From assembly GCA_003003925.1 (NCBI GenBank), contig PVWP01000005.1, positions 1 to 64,000 of the forward strand: a stretch of DNA of 64,000 nt, written 5' to 3'. The notes below the pieces were generated by a model. That model ran no database searches and had not been told where the DNA came from. It saw only the letters and a list, made by a program, of their open reading frames with translations. This document shows, piece after piece, positions 26,155 through 33,531 of the stretch; position 1 is the stretch's first letter; every line of letters begins with the position of its first letter. The DNA comes from Aphanothece cf. minutissima CCALA 015 (GTDB lineage: Bacteria > Cyanobacteriota > Cyanobacteriia > PCC-6307 > Cyanobiaceae). The position numbers and the translations under genes were made by a program.

Positions 26155-27987
26155 TTGATACGTCATACTCTTTCTGTCGCCTCTGGTCCGAGCCCTCCCT
26201 CAGCGCGCCTGTCTCAGAGGGTTCAGCACGGCGCCACCGTTGCCGCCTGCATGTCGGTGGCATGGCTGTCCGCTGGGTCGGCGCTTGCGGCGGAGACACT
26301 CGACCAATCCAATGCCCCGGCATCCTGGGGCGGCTCAGCGCATCAGGTCACCACTAAGGCGGAGCAGACCGTCTCACCAACGCTGAGCTGCCTCACCCGT
26401 GTAGAGATTGGCCTCATGACAGGCAACCGTGGCAGAGGTGGGGATCTGGTGACGTTGAGGGTCCTTGACTGGAGCAATCTTCGACAACCAAAGCAACTCG
26501 CCACCATCGACGCCAGCGTCCAGGATGGTTTTGACGGCTTTTTGAGCTTCAAGATGCCCGGCGGCGGCATTGAAGTGCCACGCAACTGGCTGGCCCTTCA
26601 GGTGGAAAGTCGCAAAAACATCTTCTGGTGGAAGTACCAATTAGGCGATCCTTATCCGGGCGGGCTGTACTTCTTCGGGGGTTACGGTGACACCACTCGC
26701 GACTATCTGTTCAAGACCTACGGACATTCTGGGAACTGCAAGAAGTTTTCGCTTACGGTCACACCCAACCCCATTCCCCTGGCGCAGGGCGGAAGCAGCA
26801 CAGCAACGATTGGCGTGAACCGTCAACCCGGCTTCACGGACCCAGTGAACGTTACGTTCGCACTACCCAGTGGTGTGACGAGCTCACCCTCTACCTTCGC
26901 GATCAAAGGTGCCACTGAACAATCGACGCTCTCGGCGAATGCCAAAGCACCTGCTGGCCAGTTCTCCGCGACGGTTTATGGCACCGAATCGGGCGGAACG
27001 TCGCCTACACCGACGAGTTTCCAAGTCAATGTGACCCCTGCCACCTTGGCCCAGCCAAAGGTCACCAGCGTCACCCCGACAGTGCAGCAGAAGGGAGGAA
27101 CGATCACCGTGAAGGGCAGCGGCTTCGACCTGAACTGCAGTTTGAACGACGTGGACTTCGCCGGGGTCAAGGTGAAGGCCAATTCCTCATGCGTTCCTGG
27201 CGCTCTCACACTCACGGTGCCGACGCAGGCACTGTATGGCTCGACAACGCTGAAGGTCATCAGCAAAGGGGTTACCAGCAACGGCATCCCCTTCTCAGTC
27301 GGACGCCAGGTGGGTGGCTTTTCCGAGATCACGAGTGACGTGCTGTTTAGGACTAAGACCCGTTCCTGCGCAGGCGGCACGGTGAAGGTCGAGGTTCCGA
27401 CCGGCACGCCGAGTCTGCCCAGCGGCACGCGTTATGTCGCTTCCTACCGGAAGGTTCCGGTGAACAGTCTCGTCGGTAATTCTTCGATCCCCTTTCAGTC
27501 CGACTTCTCCTACCTCGACACGTTTCCCAGGACTTCGACGAGGTTCATCATCTCCGGCATTGGGGGCGCAGGGTTCAGCCTCTGCAGCGTGGGGCTGGTG
27601 TTCGACGGCGGGAACGGTGGTTCTGCGCGCTTGTTCCTGAGGGACCTCGAGACCGGCGCCAACTTCCGGGGATCGCCGTACAGCGTCGCGATTCGCGTGC
27701 CAAGGCTCACCAAGCCCTATTCGCAGAACTACCACCCACGCTTCTTCCGAAGCCCGGACGGAACGATCATCCTCGTCGTCACCGCAGCGGCGGAAAGCGG
27801 CACTGGCCATCTCATCGCGACGTTCTACGACACGGTCACCCGCGCGGACCTATCCAACGTGCCCGTCAGTAAGCCCGCCAGTAGTGCGACCATCGGTAAT
27901 CCAGCCATCAGCGCCATGCTCGGCGCCGACAACCGGATCACGCTCACCGTCGGGCATGAGACGCTGGCGCCCATCCGCATCCCCTGA
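26155..27987 (+). CDS. Large secreted protein with IPT/TIG-like domain
   Basis: The 610-residue protein has a long N-terminal signal region ending SVAWLSAGSALAAET. A beta-rich domain with WWKYQLGD follows, then an Ig-like segment (TVTPNPIPLAQGGSSTATIG), an IPT/TIG domain (about 300-385: PKVTSVTPTVQQKGGTITVK, GSGFDLNC) and a C-terminal beta domain with RSPDGTIILVVTAAAE. It could be a surface or adhesion protein; function unknown. The start is the TTG at 26155, since no ATG/GTG precedes the signal sequence. Codon use is less GC-biased than the housekeeping neighbours, suggesting transfer. Confidence 0.7.
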   Translation: MIRHTLSVASGPSPPSARLSQRVQHGATVAACMSVAWLSAGSALAAETLDQSNAPASWGGSAHQVTTKAEQTVSPTLSCLTRVEIGLMTGNRGRGGDLVTLRVLDWSNLRQPKQLATIDASVQDGFDGFLSFKMPGGGIEVPRNWLALQVESRKNIFWWKYQLGDPYPGGLYFFGGYGDTTRDYLFKTYGHSGNCKKFSLTVTPNPIPLAQGGSSTATIGVNRQPGFTDPVNVTFALPSGVTSSPSTFAIKGATEQSTLSANAKAPAGQFSATVYGTESGGTSPTPTSFQVNVTPATLAQPKVTSVTPTVQQKGGTITVKGSGFDLNCSLNDVDFAGVKVKANSSCVPGALTLTVPTQALYGSTTLKVISKGVTSNGIPFSVGRQVGGFSEITSDVLFRTKTRSCAGGTVKVEVPTGTPSLPSGTRYVASYRKVPVNSLVGNSSIPFQSDFSYLDTFPRTSTRFIISGIGGAGFSLCSVGLVFDGGNGGSARLFLRDLETGANFRGSPYSVAIRVPRLTKPYSQNYHPRFFRSPDGTIILVVTAAAESGTGHLIATFYDTVTRADLSNVPVSKPASSATIGNPAISAMLGADNRITLTVGHETLAPIRIP

Positions 27988-28065
27988 GCAGGCGCCGATG
28001 CTTCACCCCCCATCACGTCAACTCCAGCCCCCTCCCACCCAGGGCTGATTGAAGTGACACAACGT

Positions 28066-28473
28066 CTACGGCTGTACCAAAGGAATCACTTGCCTTCCAT
28101 GACGGCGATAGATCTGGAAGTCACTATCCGTCGTGAGAAGCAACGGCGCGTCGTTGATCTCCGCCAGGCGAATCAATGCGGCATCCGCCAGAGAAGCGGG
28201 CACATTCTCATACCGCTTGAAAAGTGCACTGACAGAGCCAATCTGCTCCTGGAGCACGAAAGGCAATTGAACGACTCCTCGCTCAATGAACTGCAGGGCC
28301 AACGCAGGATCAAAACCGGAGCGCCTGAGCAGAAAGCAGGTCTCAGCGACCACAGCCTCACAGCTCAGCAGTGGAGGCGGCAATCGCCTGAACTGCTCAA
28401 CAGCCCATTTGTGATGGGTGTCGTTGCGACTCAACAGCGCCACCCAAGGTCCCGTATCAAGCAGAACCGTCAT
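28066..28473 (-). CDS. vapC: PIN-domain ribonuclease toxin (VapC type)
   Basis: The 135-residue PIN domain has the acidic metal-binding residues in place: LLDTGPWVALL (Asp), VVAETCFLL (Glu), SLADAALIRLAE (Asp) and TTDSDFQIYR (Asp). Such toxins cut tRNA or mRNA when the antitoxin is lost. It overlaps the upstream RHH antitoxin gene by 4 bases (ATGA), the usual toxin-antitoxin geometry. Confidence 0.9.
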   Translation of the reverse strand: MTVLLDTGPWVALLSRNDTHHKWAVEQFRRLPPPLLSCEAVVAETCFLLRRSGFDPALALQFIERGVVQLPFVLQEQIGSVSALFKRYENVPASLADAALIRLAEINDAPLLLTTDSDFQIYRRHGRQVIPLVQP

Positions 28474-28733
28474 AAACGATTGGCCCCGAAATCAGCCAGA
28501 TGAGCAGGGTTGGATGACAGATCAGCGGGTCCGCCTTCGCAACAGCCCACGAGGTCAGCCAACAAATCAGCGGCGGAGGGTGGTGCTGCGTCATCCACGC
28601 CCTGCTCTGGGGATTGGAGAAACGCTGTCAACGCGCGTCGAACCAACTCAGACTTGCTGAGATGGCGCCGTTGAGCCTGCTCCGTGAGCTGCGCATCAAG
28701 GGCCTCGGTCAACTTGAGCGAGATCACCGCCAT
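28470..28733 (-). CDS. Ribbon-helix-helix antitoxin
   Basis: The 87-residue protein has an N-terminal RHH/CopG fold (VISLKLTEALDAQLTEQAQR, then LSKSELVRRALTAFL), which would bind its own promoter. The acidic C-terminal tail (SAADLLADLVGCCEGGPADL) would neutralise the PIN toxin encoded directly downstream. The ATG at 28733 is preferred over an upstream in-frame start because the RHH strand begins immediately after it. Confidence 0.85.
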   Translation of the reverse strand: MAVISLKLTEALDAQLTEQAQRRHLSKSELVRRALTAFLQSPEQGVDDAAPPSAADLLADLVGCCEGGPADLSSNPAHLADFGANRL

Positions 28734-28790
28734 GGCAAGCACCGAGTCATCGACATGCCGATCCTACCTGCTGACAAGCGGTATTACGGC

Positions 28791-29879
28791 TCAACCCTCC
28801 CCCAGCCCCCGGAACGCCCGCAGCACCACATCGGCGCAGCGCCCGTACACAGCGGCGCGCCAGGCGGGGCTATCGACCAGGAAGGCCTCACGCACCTGGC
28901 GGCGGATCGCTTCGCGGTGGGGGGTGGGGCGATCGGGCACGGCGTGCAGCCAGGCATCGGCGCGCAGGGCCGCTAGCACTTCCGCGATCGGGCGGGTGCC
29001 GAATTCCAGGGCCAGGTAGGTGAGCTCCAGCGCAGGGAGCATGCGGCGTAAAAACACCGGCACCGAGCCCGACACCACCGATGAGCTGGAGGGGCCCTGG
29101 CCGGGCCGGGTGACCTCCGGGCCATACCAGCGTTGCAGCCGCTCCCAGTCGGCGTCGGTGCTGCCGCTGCCGATCAGCTCCCCGTAGCCCCAGGGGCCCA
29201 GGCCGGTGTGCAGGTCGATCACCGCCAGGCGGCGGCAGGCCGGGCCCAGGTGCTCGGTGAGGATCGTCTCCAGGGTGGACAGCGACCAGCTGGGGCGGCT
29301 GCCGCCGTAGAAGAGGCCGGTGGGATGGGTGTACTGGCCGCGCTGCAGCGCCGCCTGGTAGGCGGCCATCCCGTGCCCCGTGATGAAGGCCTCCAGCAGG
29401 GCGTCGGCCCGTTGCCGCCCGGGCCCGTCCCAGTCGCCGGGAAGCAGGGCGTCGTGGAGGGCGTCGTAGGCCGGGTTCTCGGGCAGGGGGCCGCGGAAGT
29501 CGAGGCCGTTGCGGTTGAGATCAATGTTGTGTTCGTTGCCGCGGCGCAGCCACGCGAAGCCATGGGGGTTGAGGGCATGGATCAGCAGCGCCCCGCCGCC
29601 GGCCGGTAGGGCGCTGTGGAGTTCATCCAGCAGAACGCCCACCTGGCAACCGGATCCGGCCAGGCCCTCCACGCCGTGGGTGCCGGAGATCAGGAGGAGC
29701 AGGGACTCAGGCTCGGCGGGGCCCAGGGCCGCCGCATCGATGGCGAGCGGCTCGCCGGCCGGACCGCGGTGCTCGGGCAGGACATGGCTGCTGAGCCGGG
29801 CGCCGGCGCCAACGGCGGCGGCCAGGAACGCCTCACGGGCCGAGCGGTAATCGGGGCGGAAGTAGTCGCTGGTGGCCAT
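28791..29879 (-). CDS. DUF2817 / M14-like metallopeptidase
   Basis: The 362-residue soluble protein has the zinc-carboxypeptidase-like motifs of DUF2817: SGTHGVEGLAGSGCQ (HxxE-type ligand pair), NPHGFAWLRRGNEHNIDLNR with the NxxxxDLNRN element, and IDLHTGLG (second His). It probably removes an acyl or amino acid group from a small peptide or amide; substrate unknown. The ATG at 29879 (MATSDYFRPDY) fits the family. GC bias is like the core genes. It is the last core-like gene before the AT-richer island. Confidence 0.88.
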   Translation of the reverse strand: MATSDYFRPDYRSAREAFLAAAVGAGARLSSHVLPEHRGPAGEPLAIDAAALGPAEPESLLLLISGTHGVEGLAGSGCQVGVLLDELHSALPAGGGALLIHALNPHGFAWLRRGNEHNIDLNRNGLDFRGPLPENPAYDALHDALLPGDWDGPGRQRADALLEAFITGHGMAAYQAALQRGQYTHPTGLFYGGSRPSWSLSTLETILTEHLGPACRRLAVIDLHTGLGPWGYGELIGSGSTDADWERLQRWYGPEVTRPGQGPSSSSVVSGSVPVFLRRMLPALELTYLALEFGTRPIAEVLAALRADAWLHAVPDRPTPHREAIRRQVREAFLVDSPAWRAAVYGRCADVVLRAFRGLGEG

Positions 29880-30426
29880 GGGGGAGGGTGCTGGGCCGGG
29901 GGCGATCAGAGTGGGTGGTCGTTCTGGCGGCTCCCCTTGTGGATGTCGGGTCGCTCGTGAAGATCTTCTCAAGTGCGCCGATGATCTGCATCACCGCCTA
30001 CGCATGGTCGATCTACCAGAACCTCAACCAGGACCATTGCCGTGGCGCCTGGATGGAGGGCATCAGGGCGTAACGCTCCGGATCAGGATCGGCATCTGGA
30101 TCGGCATAGATCCAAAGGGCCTTCCAGAAGCCGTTGCCATCCTGCTGCAGCCACCAGCTCCAGCCTTCGTTGTAAAAGAACGGAACCTGGATTTCGACCA
30201 ATGGGAGCTTCACTTGCAGATAGGTGCATAAGGGCCTTCAATACATTGCTTCATTAACGAGGGCCTCCCTCTCACCCTCGAGAACATAGAATTTCTTCAC
30301 CTTGATCAGCAGGCAGGATTGGGGGATCATGAATTCGCTCCTCAACGCTGTCTCTGAGTGGCAGGCAAGGAGCTGAGGTAGGCGAAGTCAAGCGAAAAAC
30401 GGTAACTTGTCCACTCAATGGACTTC
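29880..30426. other. Island border with gene debris, 547 bases
   Basis: Composition turns AT-richer here. The only protein-like frame is a minus-strand stretch at 30013-30213. The rest shows short overlapping frames without family patterns and no terminator, tRNA or repeat that would mark an integration site. Confidence 0.5.
30013..30213 (-). CDS. Possible small protein or remnant, 66 aa
   Basis: From a GTG at 30213 the frame reads KLPLVEIQVPFFYNEGWSWW, then LQQDGNGFWKALWIYADPDA. The composition is aromatic-rich and protein-like, unlike random frames, but there is no recognised domain, no good ribosome site and the C-terminus (WSWLRFW) looks cut. It is probably the leftover of a larger gene. 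Confidence 0.3.
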   Translation of the reverse strand: MKLPLVEIQVPFFYNEGWSWWLQQDGNGFWKALWIYADPDADPDPERYALMPSIQAPRQWSWLRFW

Positions 30427-30789
30427 TTAACCAACTCCTTGATCGCTTGGTGACCACCCATCGCCAAATCCCCAGCCAAGCCAGGCAAGATAGTGTTTCG
30501 ACAAGCCGCTTGCAGAATCAACAATTGATTCAGCCTGAGCCTGTGAAACACTCCTGCCATGAACAGCAGCATTGCACAACCGGAGAATTTGCTGGGCGAG
30601 TTCGTACTGATCAAGAGTTATGGCGTTGCGACTCAGCAAAAGTCACAGCAACGAACTAGCCGAGTCATTCGCTGTCGCCTCAGTCTTAAAGCCTTTCACC
30701 ATGTTTCTTGCGATAGTTTCCATTGCCATTCAAAGTTCGGCAAGTGCCAGATTCGGGTCTAGTTCGGTCAGTTCTTGATATCGCTTCAT
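30427..30789 (-). pseudogene. HEPN-like gene broken by two in-frame TGA codons
   Basis: From ATG 30789 one frame of 120 codons reads MKRYQELTELDPNLALAEL, stop, MAMETIARNMVKGFKTEATA and on to ASSLL, stop, then LLLSRNAITLDQYELAQQIL, RLCNAAVHGRSVSQAQAESI and a normal TAA at 30427-30429. The stops are TGA at 30730-30732 and 30643-30645, each one transition from CGA (Arg). The all-helical pattern with RLCNAAVH fits the R(x4-6)H motif of HEPN RNases or DUF4145-like proteins. It lies directly after an attC-like 7-mer (30790-30796). Confidence 0.65.
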
Positions 30790-30850
30790 GTCTAATCCAC
30801 TTGGCGAAGGCTGAAGAACCAAGGTGATAATTCGCGAGTTTGCTTAGGTC
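30790..30850 (-). repeat. attC-like site 3 (degenerate)
   Basis: On the minus strand ACCTAAG (30850-30844) and ATTAGAC (30796-30790) bracket about 60 bases that can fold through TTGG/CCAA. The right 7-mer directly abuts the ATG of the broken HEPN-like gene. Both 7-mers differ by a base from the attC consensus RYYYAAC / GTTRRRY, so this is a weak, decayed candidate. Confidence 0.3.
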
Positions 30851-31221
30851 AGTGGAAGTATTGATTGGTGCTGGCCCTCCTCCCCTCGGCGCTAGCGGCG
30901 CTTTTGCCGCAGCCAGTGACAATGCTTCAACATCACGAACATCTTGACCAAAGTCTAGATGGGCACCCCGAGGAAGTTCGGCCCGTTCGAGCCTGGTCAA
31001 GATTGCAACTAGTGGTTTTCAAAAGACCAATAGAGTAAAGACTGACACCCCTGGCCATACCAATGCCTGAATGCAAGCAAGGATGAGCTTTGCTAGTTCC
31101 ATTTACCTTGATTTCTCAATTAAATCCTACTCCCAGGTCGTGGGTAATGCTCCAGATCAGAAGCGGGGAAGCGCTCTTGGGAATGAACGATATTCCTGCT
31201 CCCGTTGTCTACATCTGGATG
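30790..31221. other. Non-coding stretch with attC-like features, 432 bases
   Basis: No intact gene. It contains the attC-like element at 30790-30850, a GC-rich stem-loop (GCGGC-GCTTTT-GCCGC near 30896-30911) and the degenerate GCCTAGC overlapping the stop of the DUF4935 gene (31221-31227, minus strand). A minus-strand frame at 30797-31000 has no recognisable pattern. Confidence 0.5.
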
Positions 31222-32226
31222 CTAGGCGGGCCTGCGGGGGATAGGGTATCTAACCTTGTATGGCGTTTCAGGAGTCCCAATGATAAAAGCTGGGCACCTA
31301 ACAATAACCGCCCCACCCTTTATTCGATCGCCTCTAATTGAATAGAGCTCAATTCTATCAATGACTAACTCGCTTACGTCGAGGGTTTTGGTCAGCATGC
31401 ACTCGCCCAATACACGAGCTATTCCTTCGTCAATCTTGCTTCCCTCCAAATCCTCACAATCCAGCGCTTTGAACTCAAGTGCAAAAACAGCGGCTGTAGC
31501 ACTTGGCCGCTCCGTAGCATAGAGCTCAACCGATGAACCACTCCGATTGCCTACACGCCATTCTTGATTGGCAGTGACCGTCTCCATCTCAGGCACAACG
31601 GCCGAAGCGATGGCATTAGCTATCTCCTCATCATTAAGATGCGGAAGCTGGGCTTGAATTACCCTGAGTAGCTCAGAGATACTTTTATATACTCGAACTC
31701 TTCCGCATGCTTCCTTGTCAAGCTCTGGCGACAGAACTGTTCCATTAGCCTTCTTGTCAAGAAAGTCTCCATCCTCCGTGACAAACTGGCATTCCATGCC
31801 AGCCTCCAAGATGCACTCCCATAAGATGCAATCTCTATACTGCTCACTCGTGGACGCTGGCGCCTGATGATTGATAACTCGATCCAATGCTTTACTTAGA
31901 TGTGTTTTACGGATCTTGACATGCTGAAGATAGTCAGAAAGCTCATCAAGTCGAGTCTCGGCATGTTTGCCAAAATCATCTGCAGTTGGCAACGCTATAT
32001 CCGGACGCGCACCGGTTAGCTGCTGGATTAGTCGCAGCCCGCGCTCAACGCTACTTACCGCGCCAGAGCCATCCCGTTTTACGCCTGCGAAGATTTCTCT
32101 GCGAGTCGTATCAGGCAGCAAAAGTCTTCCTCCAACGAGGCTCAGTGAATAAAGCAATGCCGCTCCTGTAGCTGATCTGAGCAGCCGCTCTTTCAGCCAA
32201 ACATTGGTGTCTAAGGCAATAAGCAT
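31222..32226 (-). CDS. PIN-like domain protein (DUF4935)
   Basis: The 334-residue protein has an N-terminal PIN-like nuclease: LIALDTNVWLKERLL (Asp), LLLPDTTRREIFAG (Glu), YRDCILWECILEAG and FVTEDGDFLDK (Asp). A C-terminal beta-rich domain of about 140 residues follows (WRVGNRSGSSVELYATERPS). The layout matches DUF4935 proteins found in defence islands; target unknown. The start lies 11 bases after GTTAGAC and the stop sits inside GCCTAGC, a cassette-like arrangement. AT-rich codon use is unlike the core genes. Confidence 0.78.
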   Translation of the reverse strand: MLIALDTNVWLKERLLRSATGAALLYSLSLVGGRLLLPDTTRREIFAGVKRDGSGAVSSVERGLRLIQQLTGARPDIALPTADDFGKHAETRLDELSDYLQHVKIRKTHLSKALDRVINHQAPASTSEQYRDCILWECILEAGMECQFVTEDGDFLDKKANGTVLSPELDKEACGRVRVYKSISELLRVIQAQLPHLNDEEIANAIASAVVPEMETVTANQEWRVGNRSGSSVELYATERPSATAAVFALEFKALDCEDLEGSKIDEGIARVLGECMLTKTLDVSELVIDRIELYSIRGDRIKGGAVIVRCPAFIIGTPETPYKVRYPIPRRPA

Positions 32227-32236
32227 AGTTTTCTCC

Positions 32237-32305
32237 GTCTAACGTTCCAGATCACCTGCCCACATTGATTCCGCATTGACTACAGGTGTAACGGGTTGCG
32301 GGTCA
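32237..32305 (-). repeat. attC-like site 2 between HNH and DUF4935 genes
   Basis: On the minus strand the HNH stop (32305-32303) opens a 69-base spacer that ends in GTTAGAC (32243-32237), a perfect GTTRRRY match 11 bases before the next gene. Inside is the inverted pair CACCTG (32288-32283 as read on minus) / CAGGTG (32258-32253). The left core 7-mer is not clearly conserved. It is compatible with an integron recombination site but not proof of one. Confidence 0.4.
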
Positions 32306-33064
32306 AGTGGATCTTGATGGCAGACCGGCCCACTCACGTTGCTGGTCAAGAGCTTGCTTGCTTGGTCGCAGAAATTTGTCTGATGGTACACGAAGTGGCG
32401 AGCCTGATAATTTCATGTATTCAGAGCCATGAAGTAGGTCATGAACAACCACCGTCATGTCACTAGTATCAATGGCCATGCGGCCCAAGTCGAATAGAGT
32501 ATGGATATCAGTTCGCAGGAGAAGCCCATTCTGCACATGGTTTGTCTCAGGTCCCAGATAGGGCGTTATGTGCGCCGCGTCAAGCACTTCTACTTGGACG
32601 CACCTGGTGATTGCACAGCGCCTTTCGTAGGCTTTCAATAGCTCTCTTCTGAATGCTGGTTGACCCTGCCGGCAAGCGATTTCCCGTGCGATCCTTGAGC
32701 GAGTGTCCGCTACATTTTTTGGATCAAAATATCCATTCTTTTCCAGCTCTATTGCCTCCATAACTACATGTTCTATGCTCTCTTTTGGACGGCAGTCCCC
32801 GCAGATAGAGATAGTTTTAATGCCATTTGAATTGGCCCAATCACGTAGCGTTGCAATGTTCATAGCGCACACCTTCAGTTTCTGGCCAAGATCATTCTTT
32901 ACGTCCCTTTCCCACTCCTCATCTCCGAAATGCGGGCATTTCGTTCGATGAAGCATCCCTGAACTCGCTGTTCTGCAGTTGAGCATAAAGCCGTCTTGGT
33001 TTTCCTTGCGCCATTGCTGCAGCAGCTCATGTGCGTTCTCTTGATCTCGAAACAGGAATGTCAT
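32303..33064 (-). CDS. HNH endonuclease family protein
   Basis: The 253-residue protein has an N-terminal Cys/His-containing domain (MLHRTKCPHFGDEEW, ICGDCRPKESIEH) that may bind zinc. A C-terminal HNH nuclease of the HNH_2 type follows: QPAFRRELLKAYERRCAITR, VLDAAHITPYLG, NGLLLRTDIHTLFDLG. The catalytic His-Asn-His set is complete. Probably a DNA-cutting defence or restriction-type enzyme; no methylase or other subunit is beside it. Codon use is AT-richer than the core. It is followed by an attC-like spacer and the DUF4935 gene. Confidence 0.85.
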   Translation of the reverse strand: MTFLFRDQENAHELLQQWRKENQDGFMLNCRTASSGMLHRTKCPHFGDEEWERDVKNDLGQKLKVCAMNIATLRDWANSNGIKTISICGDCRPKESIEHVVMEAIELEKNGYFDPKNVADTRSRIAREIACRQGQPAFRRELLKAYERRCAITRCVQVEVLDAAHITPYLGPETNHVQNGLLLRTDIHTLFDLGRMAIDTSDMTVVVHDLLHGSEYMKLSGSPLRVPSDKFLRPSKQALDQQREWAGLPSRST

Positions 33065-33217
33065 TGCCAGGAGTTCTTCATGCTCGGGCTAACTCATTAA
33101 ATCAGAGGCGATCAGAATCCAGCAATATTGACAACCATCGGTTGGTCCTTCCGCTGCATTTAAATGCTCGGCCGCAAGTGGCTCTGAAAACGCATCGCAT
33201 CCTTCCACTCTAGACGC

Positions 33218-33223
33218 TATAAT
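33218..33223 (+). promoter_or_regulatory. Candidate -10 box upstream of the dGTPase pair
   Basis: A perfect TATAAT lies 72 bases before the ATG at 33295. The -35 at the expected distance (TCGCAT, 33195-33200) is weak. Between box and start lies the small direct repeat CCTAACCTAACC. Confidence 0.4.
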
Positions 33224-33294
33224 CAATAGGAGCGGCATTGACAAAAATCATCAGCCAACCTAACCTAACCAACGACCAAGGTACCGTTTACACC

Positions 33295-33522
33295 ATGGCA
33301 ACGCTTGAGCGTCCCGCTGAAGCACAGCTTGACGAAGAGATCATGACTTCGCTTGGTAGCGAAAGTTCACCCATTACTCTTGAGCAGATTCTTGTAAAGC
33401 TCAGAAACTCAAACAGAAGCTCAAGCTCTGTCTACATGCATGAGCTTGCTAGTTCAATTTGGCGGCTAGCGGACGAAGGCAAAGTCATCGTCGAATCTGG
33501 CCTAATCCGTAAGCGCCCTTAG
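33295..33522 (+). CDS. Small protein upstream of dGTPase, 75 aa
   Basis: The 75-residue protein (MATLERPAEAQLDEEIMTSL...) has the look of a winged-helix: ITLEQILVKLRNSNRSSSSV, then HELASSIWRLADEGKVIVES and a basic end IRKRP. It ends 9 bases before the dGTPase start, so the two are co-translated. It may be a repressor or a regulatory partner of the dGTPase. A TTG at 33238 would lengthen it, but the ATG at 33295 is better. Confidence 0.65.
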   Translation: MATLERPAEAQLDEEIMTSLGSESSPITLEQILVKLRNSNRSSSSVYMHELASSIWRLADEGKVIVESGLIRKRP

Positions 33523-33531
33523 CATTCCTGC

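Noticed and set aside
30427..30789. In-frame TGA codons read as selenocysteine or recoded
   Set aside because: No SECIS-like hairpin follows either TGA, no Sec machinery is seen, and Arg (CGA) fits the context. Plain decay is simpler.
31001..31221. Small plus-strand frames near the DUF4935 3' end
   Set aside because: Short, without ribosome sites or protein-like composition, and overlapping the decayed attC-like stretch.
33255..33275. CCTAACCTAACC direct repeat before the dGTPase pair as a CRISPR or telomere-like repeat
   Set aside because: Only two six-base units, with no spacers or further copies. It may be chance or a small regulatory repeat. No CRISPR array or cas gene is in the window.
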